A stretch of DNA of 64,000 bases from Chimonanthus salicifolius (lineage: Eukaryota > Streptophyta > Magnoliopsida > Laurales > Calycanthaceae). Position numbers and translations under genes: made by a program. Below the pieces are notes generated by a model. The model was given only the letters and a program-made list of their open reading frames with translations, searched no databases and was not told the DNA's origin. The stretch lies in contig CM023541.1 of the NCBI GenBank assembly GCA_013350335.1, forward strand, positions 40,788,739-40,852,738. Direction: 5' to 3'. This document shows, one piece after another, positions 12,653-26,300 of this stretch (positions within the stretch are counted from its first letter, which is position 1; every line of letters begins with the position of its first letter).

Positions 12653-13590
12653 GTTCCTTCTCCATTCCTATTCTAATTGTGACACTTTTCCCCAAATTGA
12701 TTCTTATCCTTGACACTAACTCAAAACATTTAAAGATTACTTTAAAACCTTGCAGTTCTTCCTTCGACGCATCGCAAAATAACAAGGTGTCATCAACAAA
12801 TTGAAAATGAATATATACTGGACCCCCTCTTATCACCTCAAACACATTAACTATAACCCAATTGACTAGCCTCTCCAATCAGCTTATTTACGCCCCCATT
12901 CACCATCTTGAAAATGAAAGGGCAAAGCAGGTGCCTTCGCCTTAGACACCTAAAGGCTATAATGGGCTAAATGGGAGATCCATTTACTAGAATTATGTAT
13001 GATGACCATTCAACACAGGCTTTCATCCCATGTCCTCCATTTCTCCCCAAAACCCATCCTTTTAATAAGGTACTCCACAAAACCCTAGCGGCATAATCGT
13101 AAGCTTTTTCCATGTTAATTTTCATTAACATCCATAGTTTCGTGTCTTTTTTCTTGGCATGTATAAGTTCATTCACTTTTAACACCCCATCCAGAATTTG
13201 CCTTTCCTCAATAAAAGCACCTGAGATTCTCCAATTATGTCCTTATGAACTACTTTCAGTCTCTCTATTGGTACCTTGGCAAGGAGTTTCTAGACACAAT
13301 TACCCAAACTATTCTGGTCTGTGATGGGAAAGTTCCGAAGGTCCCTCCTCCTTAGGAACCAAGGTAATAAACGCATTCTTGGCCTGTTATTAATAATTCC
13401 TCTCTTGGACTTCTTGGAAACCTTTTTAAAATTAGAGCTACCACATCCCAGCAAGCTTTAATAAATAAAAAATTAAAACCATCTGGACCCAACTCCTTAT
13501 CCCCTTCAATACTAGCCAAAACACCCAAAACAATTGATGATAGTTTTACCACATCTTTTCCATTCCAAAGTGGAATTTTCAATATATAAT
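12653..13590 (-). mobile_element. LINE reverse-transcriptase remnant C
   Basis: Minus-strand motifs run in L1 order: ELGPDGFNFLFIKACWDVV (about 13505-13449), a degraded FRPI region (about 13330), KINMEKAYDYAARVLW (about 13125-13078), and the catalytic box FQFVDDTLLFCDAS (about 12810-12770). The box has FVDD where most LINEs have FADD. Frames are interrupted. The 5' LTR of Copia D sits directly at its lower-coordinate end, so Copia D may have landed in this LINE. Confidence 0.82.
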
Positions 13591-14157
13591 TGACATTGGG
13601 AAGCTTACTTATTGACCTTTAAGGTGAGTTCCTATCATATGATCATCATAGCTAGGCTATACTCTATTTCTTAGACACATATCAGATTAATGATTTGCAA
13701 TCTATGTTAGGGAGGTAACCCAGATCACTAAAGTGGTACCTGAGTCTTAACCACATGAGCATCATTAGATGGCCTTACATATATCCTTTGATCCACTTAT
13801 CTGGTTGATGACCTGTTTCTCTATATCATCCATTGAATCTTGGATATTTCATGTCACGTCAGATCATCTATGCTCTATCCATAACTTTTTTTTTTATCAA
13901 TCGAATTATATAAGGTTCAAATCGGCACGATCCTTCATGAATCATGTTAGATCTTCATTAAGGGAGGCCTGAATCTTGTATATCATACTATTCATTTTTT
14001 GTCGTCAACATGTGAATGTCAATATTTCTGATTTTGAAGTCAAGTTTCACAACTGCATATTAGTATCTTTTTTTTCGCTTCTTTACTTACAAATTTCTTC
14101 AACCATATCATGATTTGTTACATTTGACTATCTTGATATTTGATCATGCCTTTACAG
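13591..14157. other. No gene seen; intron sequence before PRR exon A
   Basis: The block is AT-rich, single-copy looking and without coding similarity. It ends in the pyrimidine-poor acceptor tttacag at 14151-14157. The receiver-domain start (the part that normally ends near RNCSYE) was looked for here and upstream and was not found. Confidence 0.6.
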
Positions 14158-14319
14158 TTACTACAGCTTCAAACGGTCTAGAAGCATGGAAAATCTTAAA
14201 ATATCTGGAAAATCATATTGATCTGGTTTTAACTGAGGTAGTCATGCCATGTTTATCTGGCATTGGTCTTCTATGCAAGATTATGAACCACAAAACTTGC
14301 AAGAATATTCCTGTGATTA
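14158..14319 (+). CDS. PRR37: PRR exon A (receiver, first in window)
   Basis: Acceptor tttacag ends at 14157 and donor GTGAGT starts at 14320. Translation [19 protein letters not shown]...[10 protein letters not shown]. The first codon is split: the G comes from the upstream exon. It carries the beta3 position where Glu replaces Asp (LTEVVMP). Confidence 0.93.
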
Positions 14320-17300
14320 GTGAGTATTTTTCTTAATCCCCTCTTTCTACTGATAAATTTATAAAGAATCCTGCTTTTATATAATGCTGTTTGAAGTTGA
14401 TACTTTTAACTGCTACACCTGATGAGCTTTGTGTGCAGTGATGTCATGTCATGATTCTATGGGTGTAGTCTTTAATTGTTTATCCAAGGGTGCAGTTGAC
14501 TTTTTAGTGAAGCCTATTCGAAAAAATGAGCTGAAAAACCTTTGGCAACATGTTTGGAGGCGATGCCACAGTGTAAGTTGGGTATATTTTGTTGAATGAA
14601 CATTTATGTCTTCAACTATTTGCAATTGGTGTATTAAGTTGTCCCTTTGTGAATTGCTAAAAAACTATAGAAATAAATTTTGTATATGAGTGCCTTCACA
14701 GCTTCTCACCATGGCATTTATCTCCTTATTTTTTTTTTCTTTTACTTATATTTAACCCCTTCACTTTCTCAGTCTAGTGGTAGTGGCAGTGAAAGTGGTA
14801 TTCAAACTCAAAAGTCTGCAAAACTAAAGAGTGGTGATGAGTCTGACAATAATTCAGGCAGCAATGATGAGGATGGCAATGCTAGCATTGGTTTGAATGC
14901 TAGGGATGGCAGTGATAATGGAAGTGGCACCCAGGTGTGATATTTATAATTTTTCTTCTAATCATTGTATTTGAGCCTCTATTAGTGTGCAATCACATCT
15001 GTTATGGCATGGGTTTCAATAATAAGCTTTAATTGAATTAAATAATACTGCTCAGTTCACTTACTTTTTGCAATCTTTGTAGCACTCTAACATGTTGGAT
15101 AGAGAGATTTCATTGTCTGCATTCTGCTTAGGGGAACCATTTTTGCTCCTTTCACATACATGTTGGAACAATGCATGATATTCATAAGATACTAGGATCC
15201 TGAAACCTAAAAAAATTGACCTAGGCTGGAGTTGCAAGAAAAATGGGGAGAAAGACAACACACCAATAAAAAAATGTAGAATGAGGGATCCATGACTCAA
15301 CACAACAGCTAAGAGATGTAGTAACGATTTATGGCTGATAGCATATTGTTTAATAAATGGGAAAATAAAATAAAAGGACGAACAAAAGGAAAAAAATGAA
15401 GAATCTTGTAGTCAAGGATTTTGTATTTCACTTGAATGAATCAAAGAGGAAAATGGTAACAATATATAGACATTTTTTTTTGAAACAGAGACATAAATAT
15501 ATCATTAATTAAAAAGGAGGTACAAGAATATATGTGATGGCCTTGGAAGCTATATCCTTGGATAGAGGAAGGCTTCTCACATCCGTGGCTTCTCACCCTT
15601 CTTGGATTCCATGTAGGAGTCACCATCGCACAATGCTAAGGAGAGCAATTTCGAAAATTCCAATGTTCTGTTCTTTCATTCAATAGCAATCGTCCCTCAA
15701 TGAGGGCTTACATCTTATTTATAATAAACACACCATGCAAATGATCAAAATACCACTAATACAATAATGACTAAAATACCCTTAAAGAAAATAAAAAAAA
15801 TACATCAAGAGATAATTAATTAATAAATAAATCAATCCTCTAATTGTTTCAATGCTCTGCATCAAACTCCTCATCTAAGAAAGAACTTGGCCTCGAGTTC
15901 AAATAGATGAAAAGACAAAAATCGACTCGCGCGCGTCTTCCCAATGTGGGGTCTTCAATGTGTAATCACACGCACGTGAGGCCTTCAAGTGTCAACCAAG
16001 CAGACCATCATCAGGCCACAATAAGAATGTGGGATCGACTCTCGTCCGCCATCGTTAGCTCGGAATCCGACACTGACAATCATGATCAACTCTGGATGGC
16101 AGGCAACAATAAGATCTGAGTAGAATGCGCCTCTGATGAAACAAGGATCCTAAATCTCTCCAGTAAATCCGGAGCAAGTCGCTTTAACTCACACTCAAGC
16201 AAATAAGGCTTCCATGTCACCGAATATATCTGATGTCCTACAACTGTGAAAACAACTTCCTCGACCAGAATAAATTCTATCTTCTCTCTCTTGGGGGGCA
16301 AGGAAGGCAAGGAAGGTACATGCTGAGTGGGCTGGACAGGTGCAGACCTTGGGTCATGTAGTGGATCAGGAAGGTCAGCCAGAGGGTCGAGGTCAGGGTC
16401 ATGTTGATGTGGGGTGGGGCTTAGGGGTGAAGGTGTTGGACCTTGGACATGGTGTGAGGTCCTCCACATGATCATCTACCTCAAATTCTTTGGATCTACA
16501 ATGAGTATCTGCAGCAAACTTATATTGTTCATCGCTTATATTAATTTGACAGTTAATTTCAGTGTACAAATTGTGAATGTGCTATGTAGATGAAGGTGCG
16601 ACTCAACTGGGCTAGGTGATACTGACACTTCATAGTGCTCTTCATCCTTGGGAGGCTATTTCTTCTAAAGGATCTTCATCCACATCTCCGTGGTCGGCCT
16701 CAACATGAACGGTCTCCAGGACACGTTCGTCATTTTTGGTAAGTTCCTGATGACTTAAGTGGCTGGAACTCACTATGACCAACTCTTCGGTCTCCATTCC
16801 TACTTTTTGGGTTCCTATAGGTTTGCTAGGACTTCAAGCCTTGTGTTCAAGTCGGCCAAATCATTATGGATTTCGTCTACCTGGGTCAAGAGCTGAATAA
16901 TCCAAGGTGGGGGTGGTTCTCCTGACATATCTCTAGATGGTCTAACTCACAATTACAAGAAAAATTCTAACTACATGCTGTGCCATAGACTCTATATGCT
17001 ATGATGACAATGATCAAACTTTTTTTTAAAAAAAAAATTACGATGCAATCTAAGACTGTGGATGTTTAGGAAACACTCTAACTTGTCTCTGATACTAAAC
17101 TTGATGCAGGACAGGGATATGGTAACCCTAAATGCCCAATGTGGTTATGAAAAGACTAAAAGGATGAAAACAATGCACCTTAAATCTAAAATGGGATGAA
17201 ATTAATCAGTCAATTAATAATGGCAATTGAATAACATAAATTTAACACAAATAATCACACAAGTCCTTGCAATCTAATGTAAATAATTATATATATTTAC

Positions 17301-20300
17301 CAAACCAAATTAAGTAAGGGTAGTGGTAGTAGGAAGTTAAACGGCGGATCTGTGACGTGTTTTGGATGATCTGGGACGAGCTTTGGATGATTTGGGATGG
17401 GTTTTGGATGATCTGGGACGAGTTTTGGATGATTTAGGATGGGTCGGGAAGGCTCTAGGACAGATCTGAGATGTAAATAATGTAAGTGCTTGTTCTCGGA
17501 AGAAAAGAAAAGAAAACAAAGAGAGAGAGAGAGAGATAAGAGAGATAGAAGAGATAAGGAAGAGTACTTGGATAGAGGAAGGCTTTTCACCTTCTTGTTC
17601 TTGGAGATTTCTCACCTCCGTGGCTTCTCGCCTTTATTGGATTCCACCTAGGGGTCACCGTCGCACAATGCTAAAGAGAGCAATTTCGAAAAATGAGGGC
17701 TTACATCTTATTTATAATACACACCCCATGCAAATGATCAAAATACTCCTAATACAATAATGACTAAAATACCATCAAAGAAAATAAAAAAAATACATCA
17801 AGAGATAAATAATAAATAAATAAATCAATCCTCTAATCAGTCCAATGCTCCGCATCAGAAGGATATGGGCCCCACTGGTGGAAATGGTTGGGTGTGGAAT
17901 TACCTAGGGGTGAAACTCGGGTCGGGTTTTGGCCCGAACCCGCATGACCCGACCCGACCCAACCCAAAAATCATGCGGGTCGGGTTATGAAAGTCGGTTT
18001 AGCGGGTTGGGTCGGGTCGGGTTGAGAAGTCAGAAACCTGCATTGAATTCGGGCCGGGTTGGGTTGAGAAGTCAGAAACCTGCATTGAATTCGGGCCGGG
18101 TTGGGTTGAGGGATTTTTAAGTTAACCCAACCCGACCCGATCAAACCCGACCTGACCAGATAAAAAGTAGGCTAAAGTGGGTTCTCAAGTTTTGGGTTGA
18201 GTCGGGTTATAATTCGGGTCGGGTTGGGTTGGGTACTATATATTAGTAACTCGGGCCGGGTTGGGTTGTAAAAAACCCGACCCGACGCTGCCCAATTTCA
18301 GCCCTAGAATTACCAGTCTCTAGGAGGATGTCTTACCTTAATCAAATATACAGTTGCCAACTTTTATATCACTTCATTATTCGAAATTCCAATAGGGGTA
18401 GCTAACTATTTGGAGAAGTTACAAAGGGACTTTTTGTGGGGTGGCAACACAAGATCAAAGAAGATCCACTCATGTTTCATCAGTGTGGATTGGGGATTGT
18501 GCTTCTAAGGATTACAAATCATGCACATCTATGCAAGTGTCTTTGGCAGTTTAAGAGAGAAAGAAGCTCTATCGAAAAAAAGATATGGGGTGGGGGATGG
18601 ATTCGAGTGCAAGTTGGGAAAAAAAGTGGTAAAGGAATGCTCGCCTTTAATTAGATCTCTGATCAGGGTTAGGAGTTGGGACAACAAAGTTGGTAAATTT
18701 TTTAAAGACAAGCTTAGGCCTCTGTATAGCAAAGGGGATAGTGTCCTCCTTTGGGAAGATTTGTGGTTAGGAGAAGACTCATTTTTCTGTGATTATATCA
18801 AGCTTTCTACAATAGGAAGCTGAAAATCCAAGACTACTTTTGTCTTGAGAGCACGGGGGTTCGATAGGTCATCACTTTTAAAAAGGAGTTGGGGTCTTGG
18901 AACAAGTGAGCTTAGTTGAGCTTAATGTTGTGCTAGCGGATTTCCCTATTTTCACAAATTTGTGAGGTCAAAGGATGAGTTGGCATTATCCTCAAGAGAG
19001 GTTAATGATTCTTTGGCTCTTTTAGCTTAGAAGGGCTTCCTCCCCACCCCTCCCCCCCCACCCCCTTCCAAGAGGTCAAGTATTTGTATTGTGTTCTTTG
19101 AAAGGCAATATATTACGTAGGGATGGGTTGTTAAGGAAGTGGTATTGGCAAGGGACTTAGATTGCTCTTATGTGATGTGTGGTCAATCTGAGGAAAGTAT
19201 TTATCATCTATTCTGCAAGTGTGAGGTAGTGAAAGAGGTGGAATACATTTTTGGGTTTGATGGATTGTATTTGGTACCTTGGAAACTCATTGTGTAGTGT
19301 CTTGCTTAGTTGGAGTTTTTGCTTCTAAGGCCTGTTGGAGACTTAGTACATGGTTAGCGATCAGTAAAGATTTTAAAGATTCGATGGATTTCTTAGTTTC
19401 AGGGGAGGGGTGTATGAGGGATAACCCCAAGAAGAATAAACCTAGGAAGGTTTGGGAACCTCTACCTACTGTGTTGGGTCGAGTTTAATGTGGATGGGGC
19501 GGTGAGAGGTAAGTTGGAGCCGAAAGCATTGGGGGAGTTGCACATGGCTTGGAGGGTCACTTGATTCTTCTTTTCTATGAAGCGGTGGGTATTAAGGAGT
19601 TGAATGAAGCAGAAGCACTAGGAATCTGTTGATCTCTTTCCATTTGGGAAAGACAAGGAGTCAATAAACTCATGATTGAGGGCTAGTGGGAGAAAGAGAC
19701 CAACTTGTAGGTTGATCCCAATCTGTGGGAGATAAAGGACGTGTTCCAAGTTTGATATTTCTTTTAATCATGTCAGAAGATATACAAATGGGTTGGCCAA
19801 TATCTTGCTAAATCCTGAGTAGAGAGGGAGAGTGATGGTTGTATTTTTGTAATCGATGATATTATTTTTTTTCTCTGTATGTGAGGTTCATATTATGTTT
19901 TGAGAGGGTTTTTAATGTAGATGTAACGGTTGATGGTGTGTTATAAGGCTCTTATATTTGTAATTTTCTGTCTATACTCCTTTGATTGCAATGATATACA
20001 ATTATTGTCCCCCCCCCCCCCACCCCCCCAAAAAAAAAAAAAGGCTTCCTAAGATTGAAGCATGTTGACTCACCATATGATGTCAACTTTAGGCTTCATT
20101 CTTCAGATGACCAAACCTTACTGGATTCCAGTTTTTATCAAAGATTGGTGGGCAAACTTGTGTATTTGATTATTACTCACCCAAATCTATCTCATGTGAT
20201 GAAGGCCAAGATAGTATTGAACCTTCAATCGTATGAATGTCGAAGGTAGAGATAGTATCAACTCTCAACAAATGGGACCAATCAAACTTCCATTCAATAT

Positions 20301-23300
20301 GGTGCCGAATCAAAGACAAGCCACAAGTGAGTCTTATGGTACTCACTGTAGAAGATAATAATAGGAAAAAGAGAACGAGAGAGGAAAAATGTGGAGAAGA
20401 AATCTCTCTATGTATTGTGTGTATAAACTGTTAGACCTTGCATGTATAAATAATAAAAAAAATGAGCCATTCACGATGGCTAAAAAAGAAAAGAATAAAA
20501 GAATGTTCAATTACAATAAATCATACAAAGAATGATCAATTATAATAAATCATACAACTAATGAAACAAACTAAGTTGACTTTCCAAAATAAAGTGATTC
20601 TGGACAACTCTGTCCAAAAATGGGTCCCACATGGTCAACTGTGTCCTTAAGTGGGTCCCACAACACTCCCCTTCAAGTTGGTTCGAAGATGCCTAGTAAA
20701 CCCAGCTTGTTAACGACTGAAGTGAGATGAGTTCGAGGAACAACCTTTGTCAACATATCCACAAGCTGATCTTTAGAATGTAGATAAGGAGTGAAAAGTC
20801 AACCTTCAGAAATATGTTGATGAAGGAAGTGACAATTAACTTTAATATGCTTAGTCCTCTCATGAAAGACTGGATTGGAGGCAATGTTAATGGCTGCCTG
20901 ACTGTCACAGAACATGATGAGTGGTTTGGCAGGAGCAAAGCCCAATTCAGTAAGAAATTGTCAAAACCACAAGAATTTAAATGCAATATTAGCTATGGCT
21001 CGATCTTCGCCCTCAACACTAGACTGAGCAACAACGGACTGCTTTTTGCTTCGTCAAAAAACCAAATGTGACCCCAAGAAGGCATAGTAGCTGGTGGTAG
21101 AACAACGATCATTAGGAGTCCCAGCCCAATTAGCGTCTGAACAACCGGGAACCACACATGTAGGCTTATGTGCATAGAACAAGCTGTGGCCATGATGAGC
21201 CTTGATACCAAAGAATACGAAACACAACATGGAGGTGAGTGTCCAGTGGTTCATGCATGAATTGGCTGACGACACCAACAACATAAGATAAGTCTGGACT
21301 CATGATGGTGAGATACATGAGTTTGTTGATGAGTTTCTAATAACATGGTGTTAACATCCAACGCAGTATCAACAGGTTTGCATCCAGAATATCTCTTCCT
21401 GGATCTCCTCTAGGGCATACTTCAGTTGAGAGAGGGAGAGTCTTCGAGAAGACCTAGCCATATCAATGCCAAGAAAGTAACGGAGGGACACCAAATCTTT
21501 AATATCAAATGTCCATTGAAGATAACGTTTGAAGGTAAAAATGACCGCATCATTGTTACCTGTAAGGACAATATTATCAACATAGACCACAAAAATCATC
21601 ACAACAGAGTGGAGCCTGTAAATGAAGACAAAATGATCTGCCTGACAATGAGTAAAACCATAAGGTAACAAGGCACTACTAAATTTCTTAAATCAAGCTC
21701 GTGGAGACTGCTTGAGACTGTAGAGAACCTTCTTGAGTTTACAGACAGACTAAGGTGCACCTTGCTTGACAAACCCAGGAGGAGGAAGCATGTCCACTTC
21801 TTTCTGAAGATCACCATGGAGACATGCGTTTTTCACATCTAACTGGTGAAGATCCACACATGTAATCTTGGCGACATGTGAGAAGGTGTCCTGGTAGTCC
21901 ACACCGTATGTCTACGTAAAGCCTTTGGCAACTAGGCGAGTCTTATATCTGGTAATGGAGCCATCAGGATTATGCTTCAAAATAAAGACCCACTTGCACC
22001 CAACGAGAGTCTTTCCCTGGAGGTCGAGGAACCAAGTCCCAAGTATTGTTTCTCTCAAGTGTAGCTAATTCCTCATCCATAGTTGCTTTCCTAGGAGGGA
22101 TGTTTCAAGGCAGTGTCAATCCTCTTTGGAATCTTAATGGTGTCCAGGGTTGTGACAAAGCTGTGATAGGAAGGTGAAACAACATCGTATGATACAAACC
22201 GATTAAGTGGATGATTGGTATAAGAACACTTACCTTTGCAAAGCGCAATAGGTGATCAGATTGGTCAGAGGTGGGTGGATCTAGACCATTGGCAGATGAG
22301 TGGGTGGAGTCGGCGGCAGGTGGGGGTCGAGACTGTTGGTGTAGATACACCAGAATGAGCTTGGTTTGGGGGGACTAGGATCTGTAGGGAGAAGAGGTAG
22401 ATGGAGCTGAAAAATAGGGGTCCCTGCTAAAAAAATGTGACTTCCATGGAGATATATGTTTTCCCAGTGAGGGGGTCAAAATACTTATACCCTTTTTGAA
22501 AAGGAGAGTAATCGAGAAAAACACAGTGCACAGTCTGGGAGAGAGTTTATGACTAGAGAAGTTGTGAACGAAACAGACACACCCAAAGACATGTAAGGGA
22601 AGATGGATGGATTTATGTAATGAGAGAAGGTCAATAGGGGACTGGTTTTGTAAAATGCGATATGACGTTCTGTTGATAAGATAACAAGCAGTTAACACAG
22701 CTTCGGGCCAAGGAAAGCTCATCATTGAGGGGGATTCGACAAACGCAATTAAATGGGCCAAGGGAGAAAGACATCCTCCCTGGAGACTGATCACTACAGC
22801 AAGGGAGTTGGCTTCAGGAATGGACGTGTCCTTTGTTCAGATTGGTCGAACTAGCGAATGGCGGGGCAGACTACTTTGTCAAGTTCGGTGTCACTGACTC
22901 CCTCTCTGGCATTTTCTTCCTCTGAGTTGGAAGATCACATGATTTTTGTACTTTTATTTCTTTTTCAGTTCTTGTTTGTTTTCTCTCTCTAGTTTTTTCT
23001 CTTGGTCTAATTCTTTTAGACTTGAATATTTTTGTAATTGTTCTCTTTTCACCTCAATGAATGGTTTTAGTTACCGCTCAAAAAAAATTAAAAAAACACA
23101 GCTTCGGACCAATAGGACTTAGGAGATGCATGGTTAAAAGAAGAGAATATGCCACCTCAAGAAGGTGACGGTTTTCCTGTTAAGCTACACCCTTTTTTTG
23201 AGGTGTAGAAGGACAAGAGAGTTGAGAGTCTATACCATGCTCTTGCATAAAAGTAAGAAAGGAGTGAGACAAATATTCTCCTCCCCCCCCCCCACCCCGG

Positions 23301-26300
23301 AATTATCACTCTGAAAAACATGAATTTTACACCCAAATTGAGTGTCAACCTAGTGGTAAAAAGTGTGCAAGTGATCAGAGACCTCTGATTTGTGTTTCAT
23401 CAAATCTGTCCAAGTCATGCGAGAATAATCATCAGTAAATGTAACAAAATAATGAAAACCAGTGACTGTTGGGTTGGAGGTTCCATATGCTTATTGTAGA
23501 GTTTTATCTTTTTGATGTATCTTGTTTTTTTCCTTTTTCCTTCTTCTTTTTCTTGTTTTTCCTTTTTTTCGGCTCTGAGTATATATCTCATATACTCGGA
23601 ATCCCTTCCCTGTATCCCTTCTTCTTAATGATATTTAATCGTCAATGTTTCAAAAATAAAAAATAATGAAAACCAGTGCGAGGTACAAAAGGTGATTGCT
23701 AAACCAGTGAGATCTACTATGCTAGCCATATTGGCAATGTTCACACTCAAAATGACTAAATATATAAACTAGGAACAAGCTGTTTCAAAACAAAATCTGT
23801 GGGATGTCCCAGATGACAATGCCACAACCACACATCTGAAGAGGCAGAGGTCGAACATGCTTCGGGGTTGCCATGGCAATAGTCGAGAAGGTATAGGCCA
23901 CCCTGCTTCTACCACCCAACACATGTTTCGTGGTCAGATTCCTGAAAAACACAATGAGAAGGAAATAAAGTGATTGAGCAATTCAGATGCCTAGTCAAGG
24001 CACTAACAAATAATAAATTGTAGGATAATTTGGGAATATGCAGAACAGAGGAGAGGTCCAAATTAGGAGTAACTGGATCAGTCATTTTCCCAACAATATC
24101 AGTATATGAGGCATTAGCTAATTTAACCTTATCACAGGAAACAAGTGAAAGGGAAAATATGAGGGTGGACATACTAGGCATATGGTCAGTTGCACCAGAA
24201 TCGATAATCCAGGACTGATGGGAGACATGGTGTGCAAATGACTCAGTACTTGAAGTAACGGAGACAACATTGGAAACCTTGGAGGATTAAAGACGCTCCA
24301 ATCGTTGCTATAACAAATTAAATTCCTGTCTAAGTCACTGGGGTACTGTCACTAGCCACATCAGAGGAAGAAGTAACAGGAGGGGAAGCAGAGAGATTAG
24401 CTTGCTTTGGTTAACCATGAAGCTTGTAGCAGGAATCGACATAATGATTGTTCATTTCGCAGTAGGTGCAAAAACGGGTACCCTTCTTCTGTAAGCCCCT
24501 GGTGTCCCTACGAGTGTTGGAAGATGGATCATTGCCATGGGATGCAGGAGCCTCATGAGTTGGAGGAGGCACAGAAGAGTGAGTGGTGACGAATGCAGAG
24601 CGTTCAATCGGCATAGGAGTCATAACAAGGCAAAGCATATTATCTTGAAGTAATGCATAGTAGACCTTATCCAGGGAGGGGAGAGGTTGTTGCCAAGCAA
24701 TTGGGCCCATGTAGGCCCAAAATCAGAGTTGAGCCCACCTAATAAAGCAAAAATCCGTTGTTGTTCAACATACTGCCGATGAAGAATACTCCCTCCGTCC
24801 CAAAATACTTGTCCAATGCGCATTTCGAAATTGTCCCAAATTACTTGTCCTATTCCTTTAGTTTCACAATCAAAGCTTTTAACATTCTCGATGAGCTCCA
24901 AATCACCTTCTGATGTGATGGAAATACGACATTCTTTTATAAGCTTTAACTTACCCATATGCGGCATTCTGTAATTATTTTCACCTCCGACTCTCATTGT
25001 CTCAATCATGCATTGTTGCATAGTTAGGAAAACATTATTGAGCAGTTTGTATTGACTAGACCTAGACCTCTTTTTTTTTCATTGTCCTACACAATGAGAC
25101 ACCGCCTAGACCTTTTTTTTTTCCCATCATGTTTGTATTGACTCAGAGAATCTATTAATAGGCTTTTGGCGTGTTCTGTGGGAAAACGATCTTAAGAAGT
25201 AAAAAATTCCGAAATAGGACAAGTATTTTGGTACGAAGGGAGCAGTATCTTTAGGATTCTTAAATGTAATGGATTGAAGCTGATCCAGTTCCAACCAACA
25301 AGATTGCATCTTTGATTATTATTAGATAAGCGACAACTCCTCCTGTCTGAGATGAGCGGCCGTTTGAGATAACTCATAAATACAGGCGTAGTTATCCCCA
25401 TCAGAATATAGTATTAACAGTGCCCAAACATCTTTGCCAGTGGGGAGAGTATGGTCCAGGCACCGGACATAATCTTCCATGAAATGAAGAAGTCAGGATT
25501 GGACCAGGGAGTTATTCGCGGTCCAGGTGGAATATGTAGAATTTGTCTTGGCCAATTCTGTGGCAGTACCATGGATATAAGATGACAGTTGCTTTGCAGT
25601 TAAGAACATTTTGACATAATGGGACCATTGAAAGTAGTTGGTCTCATTGAGCAATACCGTCGTGATCCAACCAATCCGTGGGAACCAAAAGAGGCCACAT
25701 CTGGAATAGAAGATGCCATGATGTTGAAGGAGTAATCCAAAAAAAAAATGTGGTGCTGAAACTGCAGCAAAAGACATGTCTGAAAAGAGAAGCGAGCAAG
25801 GGCAGCTGCAACCACAAACGTCGTAGTTGTGAATGGAGATGGTGGCGACACTTGAGAAGCCTGTTGGCGGGAAGTCCAAACATAAACAACAAATTTGACA
25901 GAATCCTAGGAAAAAAAGTGGGTCGAGGCGTCACAAGAAATGGCAAAAGGGAGGGGCCCACTGTTAATGGAAGGTGGAGAAACCAAGTGTGATGGACACC
26001 CAAGCAAGGGGCGAAAGCACTAGGCTTGGTTTCAAGCCGAAACTGTCCAAAAGCGAGGAGATCTAAACCAAAAAGCCCCAAAAATGGGGTTTCGATGTCC
26101 CAGGTAGCAACGGAAGAAAGTGGCAGAAGTAGTCCCACGCAGTTCAAAGAGCAGATAGACCAACATTGATGGAGAGATCCTTGAAAAAACGACAGTAGTA
26201 TGGTAGGGTCTCGCCGGCAAAATTCGAGCTGGAGAAAAGTTGAACGGCCAAGAAAAAATTGATATAGGAAAGACCAACGACAGATGTCACAGCCCGACCC

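Larger units (their letters stand above)
15557..17857 (-). mobile_element. Non-autonomous LTR element with chromodomain-like ORF (copy 1)
   Basis: The right terminal repeat is 17102-17857 (5' LTR on the minus strand: TGATGCGGAGC...TCCTGCATCA). The left one is cut short at 15557-15864. Minus-strand primer-binding sequence TTAGTATCAGAGAC lies just inside (about 17098-17085), and a purine-rich tract precedes the 3' LTR (about 15879-15865). No protease, RT or integrase motif is seen in the 1.2-kb interior. The minus strand encodes [20 protein letters not shown] (about 16930), then a Pro/Asp-rich stretch and [20 protein letters not shown] (16475-16086), which looks chromodomain-like. Related to the element at 31465-34906. 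Confidence 0.75.

Noticed and set aside
1..14157. First exon(s) of the PRR gene
   Set aside because: Scanned on the plus strand for the receiver start (VLLVE, ALLRNC) without success; only LINE and Copia remnants were seen.
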